DNA from: Tretioscincus oriximinensis
Lineage: Eukaryota > Chordata > Lepidosauria > Squamata > Gymnophthalmidae
Length of the DNA stretch: 64,000 bases
Direction: 5' to 3'
NCBI GenBank assembly: GCA_022410635.1
Contig: JAJVDF010000017.1
Location: 322,016-386,015, forward strand
In this document: piece by piece, positions 40,216-51,625 of the stretch
Layout: each line of letters begins with the position of its first letter
Position numbering within the stretch: position 1 is the stretch's first letter
Position numbers and translations under genes: made by a program
The notes under the pieces: model-generated
The model's database searches: none
What the model was told of the DNA's origin: nothing
What the model saw: only the letters and a program-made list of their open reading frames with translations

Positions 40216-42714
40216 CTATACGTTGAGTTAAAGCCTGCAATCTAAAAATTATTGCAGGTTTCACTAGTCTCCACTTAGCTCCATAACCTGCATGGAGCAG
40301 GAAAGAAGAAGTAGCAGGAAAATGATATTTCGCATGTCAGTCCTGCTTTTCCACAATGGTGTGATACATGCAGGATGGAAGGCTTGGAGCACAGGCATTT
40401 CACTGTGATGCTTGAAAACGAGAGCTCCAAGATATTATGCAGCAACAGAGGTTTCTTTCGGGCAGGTGCCTGAAAGTCCATGGGTTTGTGTGACTGGGCC
40501 TTCATGACCTCACTACTGACGCCATAAGAAAGCCTTGTGTGGAGGGGTCCTTAGTGTGTGATCAGGGTCATAGATCCCGATTTTTGTGATTACTACTTGA
40601 CCAGCTAGGGAAACTTGTATAAAGGTTATTGGAAAGTTGGAATATCCCAGTAACATCACTTGTTGTTGGAAAACCTTGTTGTGCCTGCAGACCAGGATTT
40701 CAGATACCAAATAAAACACTTTCCTTTAGTTTCTTTCTCCATTAGTTTTTCCACCCTCAAACTGGCATTCCTTTCCCTTCCCTCTCTTTTTTAATTGCCA
40801 GAGAAATCTTGGAAGGCAAAAACAGTTCATTCAATGCCAGCATTATAGTATGCCTCTCCTCCACTTCTTGCTTCACTAAATGACAGTAGTTGTTCGAATT
40901 GAGTAATTCCACCAGCCAATTATAGTTCCAGCATTCTGCTAGATCTACATTATGCTTCATTCTTATCTTCCATTTTGTTCTGAATTACAGGCATTATGCC
41001 ACAAAAAGACTTAATGTCAGCAAGTACTACTTATATTACTTGTTCTTAATATCTATCACAGAAAGAACAAATCAATGGCAATTTTTTTAAATGTCTGTTC
41101 TATTCATTCCCTCTGGATATGCACATATGTATGATCTCTGCAATCTTGTGGAGAGTTCTGCATTCATTCGATTAAGAAAAAAATCACTTGCCAGAGGCCA
41201 AGCAGTCATCCATAAAGAAGGAAGAAAAGACATCGCAGCATCAAAAATCTCTGTCTTTTTTTCTTTTGGTTTTAAAAGAATTTTACTGTTTTCATACGCA
41301 TTACAATCTTGTATAAAATACCATTCAGTTAATGAATCAGGAAACTTAATTACATTTTTTTAAAAATCGTAAGATTTGAGGACAAGGCTTGCTCAATACA
41401 GTTAAACCTAATTACTGATAAAATAGATACCACACAGAGCTTGAGAGATTACGCCGACAATAATCTATTGCAATATATTTACTTGGACAAATTCAAAAGG
41501 AAAATGAAGCTACATGGAGTCTTATAATCCCCCCTCCCAGGGACCTGCCCATAGGAGGAGGCAAAGGTGGATGGGGACAGGAGANGAGGAGGAGTTCAAG
41601 TTTATGAAACAGCAGGAATCGGGTCACATGGTAGACATGGATTGCAAAATACAGCACTAATACAATCAAAAGTGTGGTTGCAAAATTACAGTCAGGATGT
41701 GCTAGAGGTTGACACAAAGAGTGTTATTAAAGGTAAACTCTGGGAACGAAGGTGAGCCATGTAATGTACACTGTCTGTTAATAATCGCAATAAAGAAACT
41801 ATCAAGGCAAATAAAAAGTATGTGTAATGACTGAATGTTAAAAAAGGTCTGGGAAGGTAATCAAAAACTTCGGAAAAGGGGGAAGGAGTTGATGGGTGCG
41901 AGGGCAAAAGTCCATTGACATCTAAATGGGAATTTTCCCGGGCTTCTTGGATGAGAAGCGGGAAACTTGGTGGCAACAAAGAAGAAGGGAAAGATGAGGA
42001 AGAAGCTCCTCTGCCTTGGAAGGCACCCTGGCATGAGGAAGCTCATGGCAGAAATTAGTCCAAGGTTCCTGGAAATCGGGAGTCGAGCCAGGGTGATCAA
42101 GGATACCGATCTGAGTTTATAGCTGAATACTGTATTCCAACCTGACATTCAGGGGCCAGGATATCACCCCAAATGATTCTGGTAATCTGGAGTCAAAGTG
42201 GAGTCATGTGACATCAGTGCGCCTCTCCCAAAGTTCTATCACAATTGTTCTGCCACTAAACAACTGAGAATAGAATTATTTTCCCCATAGGCTCACTTTT
42301 CTTAACGTTTGAGGCACTTTGAAGAGACAAGTTAGCAAAATGTGAACTGCAGCTAGAGCACTGTTAGCCCCAAATTGGGAAGAACTCCACCTGTGTCGGT
42401 TTTGATGGCGATCTCCATTCCAATGATGTGTGGCTTTGTGAACAATGCAAAGTAAAAGTGAAGTCCTTCTGGATTATAGGGGAACTGCCTGCACCCAGTG
42501 CAAAGCCACACAGCATTAGCTCCCAATTTTTCCCTTGTGAGAACCCAACCTGAAAGGCTCCTAATACAAATCATGGGTTTGGACCAGCCAAGCCCACCAG
42601 TTTGGACGAAATAGAAGCATAGCCTGAAACATGGCTGTCTGCACAATGATGCTGTTTCAGACTGGCCCAGAAACTTCAGGCTTTGAAGACATCATACATG
42701 AATTTGCATAAGCC
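40216..42714. other. No gene; 2.5 kb without recognised repeats
   Basis: The longest repeat-poor stretch of the second half. Frames at 40275-42646 occur on both strands, none with a domain or convincing length. CAGGTATTATGCC-like and poly-T segments are incidental. It could hold regulatory or conserved noncoding DNA. Confidence 0.4.
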
Positions 42715-42930
42715 TGTTTTGGTGTAATGGTTAGAGAGCTGGACTCTTATCTGGTAGTCTTCTGGTTCAATTCCCCACTTCTTCATAAAAGCCAGATGGG
42801 TGACCTTGGACCAGTCACAGTTCTTTAGAACTCTCTCAACCCCACCTACTTCACAGGGGAAAGTATGTGTCTTGCCCTTTGGTTGGCTGCCCTGATAGAG
42901 CAGGATATAAGTACAAATAAATAAATAAAT
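42715..42930 (+). mobile_element. SINE family A (Sauria-like), complete copy
   Basis: The tRNA-like head has an A box in TAATGGTTAGAG (42725-42736) and a B box GGTTCAATTCC (42764-42774). The body follows with GGTGACCTTGGACCAGTCAC and CTCTCAACCCCACCTACTTC, ACAGGG. The tail is GGTTGGCTGCCCTGATAGAG, CAGGATATAAGTAC and AAATAAATAAATAAAT. The tail matches the L2-like LINE ends of this window, suggesting that LINE mobilised it. Confidence 0.8.
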
Positions 42931-43254
42931 GCTCATTTAATATTGTACCTTCCATTAGGACGTGTCTTACTTTGCAATAAATAAGTGTACCTTTGCTGGG
43001 GACCATGTACCTTTTGCTTTTGAATTATACCCTTAGTCAATTCATCTCTCTGTTTTTTATTTCTTCCCCTTAACCATTTTCTTCTGTTCTTCCTCTTCTT
43101 GTTCTTCCAATATAGCCCAAATAGGGCAAAAAACACTTCCGTTTTGACCACTTCTTCAGCAGTGTTTCTTCATTCTCATCCGACTATTGGAACGTCACCT
43201 CAGTAGCATTTTTCTCTTTATCATGCTGAATATCACTTGGCTGAAATTCTCTCC

Positions 43255-43330
43255 TCTGCATAAGAAGAGTCATTACAAAATGTGTTAAGCAGGGGGTTGG
43301 ACCTTTTCCAATTCTTTGATTCTATGAGGA
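43255..43330 (+). mobile_element. CR1 LINE tail, ATTCTATGA subfamily, tip only
   Basis: AAGCAGGGGGTTGGACC, then TTCCAATTCTTTGATTCTAT and GAGG. Only the last 60-70 bases remain. 42931-43254 shows nothing else. Confidence 0.65.
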
Positions 43331-44804
43331 TCATCCATCCCAACCCCTAGGGTTACAACTAGACAATTGTGTCAGTCCGGGATATACATTGATTCTAACA
43401 TAGCTCCTCCCATGGATTGGAAGGGCCCTTGGTTTAAACCGTTCCATACAAATGCATTGCTGTAACCTGAATAGAGATCTCTGCTTGCTAACAACCTGCA
43501 GAATGCTCTCTATATTTTAACAGAACTGATAAAGTCAGTCTTCCATTCTCTGGCTGTATTTCACCACTTGATGGCAACTTGACTTAAATTGCTTGCATAT
43601 TACAATTGCTTATTTTGAAAACATATTGCCTGCAACTGGAATCTGTTTCTCTGATATTTTAAAGTGCTGTTTTATTGTTGTTCTAAATCCCCAAAGATTG
43701 TCAAATCTGTATTATTTTAGCATTAAACGCCTACCTTTTCCTTATCTCTGTGATTCCACCACAGACAACTGCTTGCTGTCCCTAGAAGTTTGTGAAACAA
43801 CTTATTTCATCTTAGGGTCCTCAGAAATAACTGGAAAGAATTAAAAATCAGTTCATTCATTTTCACGGCCTTCTCTGTAATGGTGGTTGTCATCTGAAAT
43901 AGTCTCTTTCTGATGTGATGTTGCCATATTTGGCAATTTACTTAGCTCCAGCACAAGGAGCATGAGTACAGTGTGCAGAGATGCAATGACAGCGGATGTG
44001 GTACTGATGTGCCAGCTGACTTCTAACCTGGGAGCAGGAGAAGAATGGGAGGCAGAGGCAATGTCTGGCACATTGTGGTGATGGAAGTTCTGATATGCTC
44101 ACTCTAGCTGCACCTCTGTCCCCTTAGAAGCAGAGGTGGGGCACAGGAAAAGTGGCCAGCCCCTCCACATCTGGGCTGCTGGCTACCCAGCATGCATACA
44201 AGTCGTGTGTGCAAATATATGAGTGCCAGCCAGCATTTACTATATGCCCATTGCATTTCTCATTTCAGGCACTGGGACAAAAGAGAAGGAAGCCCAGAAG
44301 CCTACAAATGATAAAAATTGGATTGCCAGCAATTTCTAAAAATCACAACTGGCTACCCAGGAATCTAAGTTCCCAGGAGGGATTACCATCCAGGAGCATC
44401 CATTTTGGGAAGTGCTGAAATCCTAATTGGGATCCTTTTCTGAGATTCTTCACCACATTCCATTACGCCCTAAAATGCCATTTTCTTTTTGAGCCTTTGA
44501 GAGAAACATCTCAGAATACAGTCCTGCCATATGCATGTTAGACTGTAACAGATGAATGTTTATCACAGGTTGATTTACATTCAGAGTCTGGAATTTAGCA
44601 GCTGGTCTTTCTGTCATATTTGTCTGTTAGTTACATTCTTTTTGTCCTTTTGCTAACCTTGAACATTTCTCCAGAGAGCATTTATTGTACTATCTGCTGG
44701 CAAATTGTTTGTTTTGTCTAGATTTTAAAAAAAAAGCCAATATGCTGTATTTTCAAATAACTTCAGTGCAGTGAGATACTTCTTTCACTATGGTAATTAC
44801 AAAA
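43331..44804. other. No gene; small L2-like scrap
   Basis: At about 43863-43915 CACGGCCTTCTCTGTAATGG and TGAAATAGTCTCTTTCTGA resemble the L2 C-terminal region. The rest is unassigned. Confidence 0.4.
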
Positions 44805-45068
44805 AGTAGATACCAGCCTGGATAGTTATAATGTAGGATTAAACAAATTCACGGAAGACAGATGTATCAATAGTTATTTAGATGGATACATCTAATATCC
44901 ATATTCCAGGCTGTATTGTTGAACTACCATTTGCAGGGAGTCAAGAACAGATTAGGTTTTGCCTTTCTTTGCTTCAGACAGTTCTTGGTGGGCCACTGTA
45001 TGAGACAGAATGCTGGTCTAGATGGCTATGGGCCATTTCTGCAGAACAGCTCTTATGTCCTTGTGTTA
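44805..45068 (+). mobile_element. CR1 LINE 3' tail, sense, diverged
   Basis: CAGCCTGGATAGTTATAATG, AACTACCATTTGCAGGGAGT, GGTGGGCCACTGTATGAGAC, AGAATGCTGGTCTAGATGG and a terminal CTCTTATGTCCTTGTGTTA. Confidence 0.75.
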
Positions 45069-45740
45069 AATGCTTTTGTTGAATTCCCTTTTTATTTATC
45101 TTTCAAACAAATGGTTTTGTATGATGTCACTAAGCTAATAATTCACTAACCTGGTGGCAATAGTGTAAACAGACCATAAATAATAGAGAATGGTCAAGGA
45201 GACAGTGCTAGGAATTTGGATCAAATACAAATAGAGTTGGGCACACAGTAGAAACTCTAGATTACTTTTTTACTAGAAGCACAGTGGACTCCAGGCTGAT
45301 GAGAAATGCTTGACTTCACACCAGATAAGCTCAAGCCCCAGGGTCATCTGGAAGCACCTGTAATTACTACATCACAGCAAATTTTCCCAGCTGCTCCATC
45401 CTTGTGGTGACTCGAGGTGGACACAGCAACTCCATTCCAATGTTAGGCTTGAAAATGTGTGAGAGGATATGCAGGCCTAATCCGTGATAACTGGACAAGT
45501 TAAAAAAGAATGTGTAGATGTAAGTATCTCGTCAATGTGGAGAAATGATAAGGTTTGGTTTTTTAATAGTGGTATTTCTCCATAGGAGTGAAGGTGAGGC
45601 TGCCAGATTCCTGCAGCTGGCAGTATGATAGTGCTAGATCAAACATAGTCTTTTTGTGCTTGCCTTGAAAATAATTCCATTGACCATCGAAAAGAATTAT
45701 CTATCCCATGGATCATCTATCTATTTTTAAAAAGTGTCAT
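45069..45740. other. No gene or recognised repeat
   Basis: Unassigned DNA with no notable frame. Confidence 0.45.
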
Positions 45741-46145
45741 GCTTTCAGTCTGAAGCGGAAGTGCCGCCTCCAACATGGTGGCTCCCAGATAGAGAAGGAT
45801 GATGGAGGAAATGGCGGGGGCCCTCCTCACGGCTCAGAGGCAAGGAAGCACCTGGGCAGAGCGACTACCACAAAAAAAGGCTCCAGTAACTGCTTGCTTC
45901 CACTCCGCAGCAGGAACAACCACTCCGCAGCAGGAACAACAACAGCTGCTATTAAAAAATGGTGGCACACATTGACCTAAAAAAACTGATAGCACCCAAG
46001 GGATGAGGAGGAAGAGAAGGCAGTGGAGGAGCCAGAAGCAGAGGAGGACAACTGCTAGGGCAAGACAGGCAGCAGCAGGAGTAGAGAGTAGAAACAGCTG
46101 CACCACTGCAATGAGGAAGAAGAGGCTGCTAGTGGCACACTGTAT
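45741..46145 (+). other. GC-richer block with YY1/ETS-like motifs and a 20-base duplication
   Basis: GCGGAAGTGCCGCC is followed by CCAACATGGTGGCTCCC, motifs like those at transcription starts of LINE 5' UTRs or TATA-less promoters. CACTCCGCAGCAGGAACAAC occurs twice in tandem (45901-45920, 45921-45940). The plus frame to 45980 and the minus frame 45834-46106 are low complexity. It may be a retroelement 5' region or a small unannotated first exon; neither is shown. Confidence 0.3.
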
Positions 46146-47085
46146 TACACAATGGCTGCGGGCTTAACTCCACTAGAAGATACATATTATCCATACCATT
46201 GTCTAATGTAATTGTCCCTGAGAGGTCCTCAATTTTTCCCCCACTATGAACAGGCTGAAAGCTATCCACAAACCATCCCACAGCTTTGGGAATGGTTTGA
46301 AACAGCATTTGGGGCACTCTAACCAGACCTATGTACTAAGATGCAGACAAACTATCTTAGATCACAGTATGCAAAAGATAATCCTGTAAGTGCAAAAATG
46401 GCCTTTATCCTCTGTTCTGAACCCACAGTTTTAATGTGGGTTCATTGTTGGTTTTCTCCATTCTGTTTTTCTTGATTTTAATTCTTTTTGAATGCCACTG
46501 AAGAGATTTGTAATGAAGAATAATTTGTAAATGACCTTTTATGTAGTTTATCAAGATGTGGAGTTAAAATCTTCTCCTTTTAGGTGCTTGAAGTTTCACA
46601 GGTTGTTTGACACGAAGGTGTTTTTATTCTTTGCATTATCTGTTTTCTGCTTTTATCCATCAATTCTAAAATGGCCTGCAGACTCTAATGTTCCAAAAGT
46701 GTAATGTCACCGGCACTAGTATCTGTGCCTGAGAACAAATCAATAGGTGGAGAGAAGAAAAATAAAGTTAATCATTCCAGAATCCTTTCCAAGAGGTGAT
46801 TTTCAAAAATCAATAACGTGCATTTCTAGTTACTTTAGGAAAGTTTCAAGATATAGAGACGAGTCCTGCTCTTGGACCTCATTTGTGGCTTTTGGCTACT
46901 TAAAACAATCAATAGGGAGTCAGGACTGTACAGCAGTATAGGAAACAGTTCTCCAGCATTGTGAATGGAGCAAAGTAGGCATGGCATTCTTGAACTAGGA
47001 ATGAAAGTTCCTAGGCTTGTAAAACCCTCAAATCTTCCCCTGAAGCTGGTGACAACTCGGGGTGAGTGGGTGTGAGGTGGGGTTG
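46146..47085. other. No gene or recognised repeat
   Basis: Unassigned DNA. Confidence 0.45.
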
Positions 47086-47093
47086 GTCTAGAC

Positions 47094-47281
47094 NAGACCT
47101 GGGCAAGGGGCGGCCCGAGGGCCACATGCGGCCCTCCTACTGTCTCTGACCGGCCCGCCCCTCTTAGCTCAGAGTTATATACAGTATTGGGTAGAACTGA
47201 GTTAACTATATTAATCCGGCCCTCTAAAACCACCCCAATTTCTCATGCGGCCCCTTGGGAAAAATTAATTGCCCACCCCTG
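47094..47281. mobile_element. hAT-type miniature element B
   Basis: It begins NAGACCTGGGCAAGGGGCGG and ends AATTGCCCACCCCTG, inverted with mismatches. The palindromic 8-base duplication GTCTAGAC flanks it at 47086-47093 and 47282-47289. The interior has CGGCCCGAGGGCCACATGCG and CATGCGGCCCCTTGGG. It resembles the widespread vertebrate hAT elements with a CAGGCCTGGGCA-type end. 188 bases, noncoding. Confidence 0.85.
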
Positions 47282-47311
47282 GTCTAGACTATTGCCAAGN
47301 TACTGGCAAGA

Positions 47312-47420
47312 TAGGCTGAGAAGATGACCCCTTTTGGGGGGAAACCTTGAAGTGGGGGGTGTCATTTCCCTATTTTTTGCTGAGGAAAATATATTTCTGG
47401 CAACTGGAGCCAGCCCGTAA
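47312..47420 (+). repeat. Fragment of a TAGGCTGA-ended element
   Basis: TAGGCTGAGAAGATGACCCC, TTTTGGGG and TTTTTTGCTGAGGAAAATAT match the left half of 47724-47929 and 59216-59432. The right end is lost; A-rich sequence follows to about 47490. Confidence 0.5.
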
Positions 47421-47723
47421 AGGCACTCTCCCCTTAGTAAAAAAAATAAAAAAAATGCAAATTTTTCACACACTTAAAAAAATTATCACATGCTTNGCAG
47501 ATTTCTTGGGCGGGGATTTTGGAGGGGTATGCATGTTGGTGGGTGAATATTAATTACCCCAGTTTGGGCCACAGAAATCTAGTCAGTCTAGGCAACATTA
47601 CTGTCCCACACTACAGCTTTCCAAATAAAATCTATCAGGTCCAGACCTACTGATTCAGATAACCACCACCACTACCATAACAATATTTATTGATAATGCC
47701 CCTTCAAACAAAGGACAGAATAG

Positions 47724-47929
47724 TAGGCTGATCAGATGGCCCCTTTTTNGGGGTGTNTGTGTTGAAAACCCATTTTGGGGGTGACTTTTTTCTGAAATCT
47801 ATTTTTCTGAGAAAAAAAAAACTATTTCAAAAAAAACTTTTTTTGAAAAAAATTTCCTTTGAAAAATCTAGGAGGCATCCNAAAAACTGGGTTTTCAACC
47901 CTCACAAAAGGGGTCATCTGGTCAGCCTA
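47724..47929. mobile_element. Palindromic miniature element with TAGGCTGA ends
   Basis: Left TAGGCTGATCAGATGGCCCC and right GGGGTCATCTGGTCAGCCTA are inverted repeats that extend inward to TTGAAAACCCATTTT and AAACTGGGTTTTCAA. The centre alternates A- and T-runs. Flanking TA fits a 2-base duplication, but a longer terminal repeat is possible, so the superfamily is open. Confidence 0.7.
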
Positions 47930-48902
47930 ATATAGCAAACATATTCAGGAAAATATACAGAGATTCACATTATCGAAGATTTATCGAACAATACAAAAAC
48001 GCCATACCCAAGAAAGAATACATTTTCAATCATTTTAAAAAATGGGAAGTGCAGGAAAGGCCTAAAAGTCTTGTCCTATTTGATGATGTTTGCAGAGGGA
48101 ATTGGCCATTCTCTGTCCCTCTTTTTGTGCACTGGGCTTTATTCTGTGTTATACTGTATCTTGGAAAGAATCAGGCAGAAGATAAAATATATGCCCTGAG
48201 GCCTGCCACATGTGGTTGGCAAATCTTTATTCTAGAATATAATCCAAAATAAAGCCAGTGTAAAAAAAGGAGTGAGTCTGCTATAACGCTCATTCTCCTA
48301 TAAGTAGGGGGGAATCCTAAGTATCTCTGAGGCAATTCAAAAATAGCNTAAAGGATGTTCAATTGTGGATACACCTGTCTGTTTCTCCCTCCTCTCCTAA
48401 ATATTATTTGCTAGAAAAGGTGGGTTAGAGAAGGCTTGGAAACATGAGGGTCACACGGTCCCTCTGAGGCACCTCTTTTGTTATGTCTAAACAAAGCCTT
48501 ACTGTTTCGAAGATCTTCATAAGGTCAAAACTGTATTGACCATCATGTGTGGACTGTAGTCCATAAGCCAGGAACCAAAGAAAAAAAGAATAATTCTGTA
48601 AATCTAAAGACCTTTATGCCCAGTGGCATTAACCAGTTTGAAGAACTCACTAATTCACATTATCTGCATGGAACTAATAGTATACTAGATCAGAATGGTG
48701 CTAGAGAGTCTCTAAATTGGATCAGCCTTATCACTGATTGTATTAAGCAGGAGTGCATAGATTGGATTTGCATGAGCACGGGTGTGGCTGCAAGATTTAC
48801 GCACTGTTCAGACAATACAGCACACTGAGCATCTCCTGCATACAGCAAGGCTGACCATTGCAAGACTCACTGCTGAGAAGTGCTGTGGAATACTTCTGTT
48901 CT
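47930..48902. other. No gene or recognised repeat
   Basis: Unassigned DNA with one N. Confidence 0.45.
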
Positions 48903-49213
48903 GAAGAAGAAGAAGAAGAACTTGGTTCTTATACCCCGCTTTTCTCACCTTTCAAAGGAACTCAAAGCGGCTTACAAGGATATATTTTGCCCGAAGGCTT
49001 CCATTCTATCTTCCCCACCAGGCTGTGGTGGTTCCCATGTATCTACTTGCAGTCAGTTGCAAATTCTTGCAATTCATGCNTTCAAATAGCTGGATTGGCT
49101 AGAGCTACAGGCTAGTGGAAGGTGCTCACCCTTCCCCACGTCCCACACAGGGCTTCGAAACCCGATCTCCCAGGCGAGAGACGAATTCCTAAGCGACTGA
49201 GCTATCCGTGCCT
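48903..49213 (-). mobile_element. tRNA-derived SINE family B, antisense, near complete
   Basis: It starts with GAAGAAGAAGAAGAAC, then TTATACCCCGCTTTTCTCAC and CTCAAAGCGGCTTACAAGG. It ends in the tRNA-like head: GGGCTTCGAAACCCG (B box inverse), TCTCCCAGGCGAGAGACG and CTGAGCTATCCGTGCC (A box inverse). This is the best-preserved tRNA-like head of the family, so it is young or little mutated. Confidence 0.85.
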
Positions 49214-49312
49214 GCAACAGGAAGGCAACAGGAAACTAATTCAAACCTGGAAGTGATCGATCCCACTTAAGTTTGATAGACCAGTGTGTGGGGGTGTTGT
49301 TGTTGCTGGTAT

Positions 49313-49497
49313 TAACACCCTTTTCACCAAACAGCAGTGCACATAGTTTTTGTTGCTTTCTCCACAACAGACACCATGTTAAACAAGTGGGGCTGAGAGA
49401 GTTCTAAAGAANTGTGATTGGTTTCATGGAAGTGTGGAATTGAACAAGAAGATTACCAGGTAAGACTCCAATACTCTAACCACTACACCAAACTTGC
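49313..49497 (-). mobile_element. SINE family A, antisense
   Basis: CACCAAACAGCAGTGCACAT, TTGTTGCTTTCTCCACAAC, AAGTGGGGCTGAGAGAG and, at the right, CCAATACTCTAACCACTACA, the inverse of the A-box region. An internal deletion removes part of the body. Confidence 0.75.
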
Positions 49498-49499
49498 TC

Positions 49500-49610
49500 C
49501 AGTTTGCTAATAGTAACAACATGCATGTTGCTACAGCTAATCCAGATGAAGCTAATTTAGATTTATTAAAACAGATCTAGCCCAAATAGCCTAAACAGAA
49601 GTAAGATTTT
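49500..49610. repeat. TAGGCCCT-family fragment
   Basis: ACATGCATGTTGCTACAGCT, AATCCAGATGAAGCTAA and CAAATAGCCTAAACAG parallel 30180-30250. From 49611 to 50023 nothing else was recognised. Confidence 0.35.
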
Positions 49611-50023
49611 GACAAACTGAAGAAACATTTTTAAAAAATCCTTTCTGTGTTAATATAGATATTTTGCTTCTGTGCACATCTGATCAGCAGTAGCCTGTTG
49701 GCTTTGGCTACTTGCAGATTGCTGGCAGCGTTAAAATTGAATTGCTATAAATTCTACAGCTCAGGTGGCCTCAAAGCCATTTTTCTAGTTAATACTATTT
49801 CCTTCAGAACAATATAAGGACCATGAGTCACCAGTAAATTGATTTTGTTCCAAAGTGCTTTTATCAATATTGTGCTGTGTTCTTCCCTTACTGTTGGTTT
49901 TCACAACTTTTATTAACATGTTTTTCCCTGAAGGTCAAGTTTCAATAAAGACAGCATGGAAAGCAGATATCAGTATATGCAAATTATAAAACCATGATGA
50001 CAATGTTATGCATTCAGAAGNTT

Positions 50024-50303
50024 TATACAGCTAGCAGCATGGATAGATTTAAGACAGGGTTAGATATGTTTATGGACACCAAGGGTATAAATAGCTACTA
50101 GGGTGTATCTTTTGAAACTGCCTCTGGGATGGAGCAAAAGGCAGTACTATTGAAATACCATTTGCAGGAAGTCGAGAATAGGTAAATATTTTGCCTTCAG
50201 ACTCCCCTGGTACACTTGGTGTACGTCTGTGTGAGACAGAATGCTGGACTTGATGGGCACTGGCCTGATTCAGCAGGATTCCTCTTATATTCTTTATGTA
50301 CCC
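50024..50303 (+). mobile_element. CR1 LINE 3' tail, sense
   Basis: AGCATGGATAGATTTAAGAC, ACCAAGGGTATAAATAGC, GAGACAGAATGCTGGACTTG and terminal CTCTTATATTCTTTATG. Confidence 0.8.
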
Positions 50304-50364
50304 CAGCATTAACAAATTCACTTATAATGAAGGAAAGGGTATACCCAAAGACCTTTCAGGAAGG

Positions 50365-50510
50365 TCTTCCTTGGGTCACAGCTCAACTAGTCTAGCGTCT
50401 TGCCTCACACAGCATCCAACAGAGCACAATTAAAGCAAATCATTCTCTGCTCCCTGTAAATATCCTGCCTGTATCCAACCCAGAGGCAGTATGGAAGGCA
50501 CCTCCATAAT
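50365..50510 (-). mobile_element. Diverged CR1-like tail, antisense
   Basis: CAACTAGTCTAGCGTCTTGC, CTCACACAG, TGCTCCCTGTAAATATCCTG and CCCAGAGGCAGTATGGAAG follow the CR1 order, but with many differences. Confidence 0.45.
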
Positions 50511-50532
50511 CTTGGTTTATTTGTTCTTGCAG

Positions 50533-50832
50533 ACGCGGATGGCTCAGTTGCTTAGGAAACCATCTCTTATCTGGGAGATCGGGTTTTGAAGCCCTGTGTC
50601 AGATGTGGGGAGGGGTGAGCACTTTCCACTACCCTGTAGCTCTAGCCAAACCAGCTATTCGAAAGCAAGAATTGCAAGAAATTGCAACTGACTGCAAGTA
50701 GATACATGGGAACCACCACAGCCTGGTGGGGAAGACAGAATGTGAGCCTTAGGCAAAATATCCTTGTAAGCTGCTTTGAGTGAGAAAAGCGGATTATTAT
50801 TATTCTTCCTTCTTCTTCCTTCTTCTTCTGAG
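50533..50832 (+). mobile_element. tRNA-derived SINE family B, complete
   Basis: A-box region TGGCTCAGTTG (50540-50550) and B-box region GGGTTTTGAAGCCC (50581-50594). The body has GGGGAGGGGTGAGCACTTTC and ACCACAGCCTGGTGGGGAAG, the tail TTGTAAGCTGCTTTGAGTG and a TTATTATTATTCTTCC tract. Confidence 0.85.
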
Positions 50833-51339
50833 AACCATCTGCTATCAACAGAACTGTCACCAAACGTTTCTTTATTAGTTCAGCCCTTGATAATAAAGCA
50901 TCCAACAGTGGGAAGATAGAGGCTGGCATTATAGCATATTATAGAGAAGTTACAAGAGCATGAATCTCTGTGGCCAAATTAACTCTGTCCAGGAAGGCAG
51001 CTTGACCTAAGATAGATGGAGGCACCTCAGAATCAAGTGACAGGTGAGGATATAGAAGAGTATACCAAAACATCATACCTGTTTTTTCAAGGGGAATGCA
51101 ACTTGCATTGCAAGCACAAGAGGTTTTCCTACCATGATCATACTGATAGGATCTTCATGGTGACTCCATTCCTTGGGATAGCAACCTGCAACTATCCACT
51201 AGTGGGCTCTAAATACTGTGCCAGGAAGGTCATACTGTACGCGGTTTTATCTTATTTTTAAAAATCTTTTAAACTTTTATCTGTATTTTATCTATATGTC
51301 TGCACTGCTACAGGTTTGTATTTGTGATATGGGCAAGTA

Positions 51340-51625
51340 GACTAATCATTACAGAAGAGGTGGTGATAGCTAGTAGCCTGGATTGCTTTAAGAGAGGATT
51401 AGACAGGTTCATGGATACCAAGAGTATAAACAGCTACTAGAATGGATGCCTTGATGCTGCCTTTGAGATGGAGCAACAGGCAGTGTTCCTGAAATACCAT
51501 TTGCAGGACATCTGGAACAGGTGAAGATTTTGCCTTCTTCTGTTCCAGACTGCCCAGGTGCAACTGGCAGGCCACTGTGTGAGACAGAAGGCTGGACTAG
51601 ATGGGCTCCTCTTATGTTCTTATTA
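51340..51625 (+). mobile_element. CR1 LINE 3' tail, sense
   Basis: AGAAGAGGTGGTGATAGC, AGAGGATTAGACAGGTTCAT, CTACTAGAATGGATGCC, TGCCCAGGTGCAACTGG, AGACAGAAGGCTGGACTAG and terminal CTCTTATGTTCTTATT. The piece to the left (50833-51339) is unassigned. Confidence 0.85.

Noticed and set aside
49160..49213. tRNA gene
   Set aside because: The A-box and B-box likeness belongs to the head of a SINE; the body and tail of the SINE follow directly and no cloverleaf acceptor stem closes.
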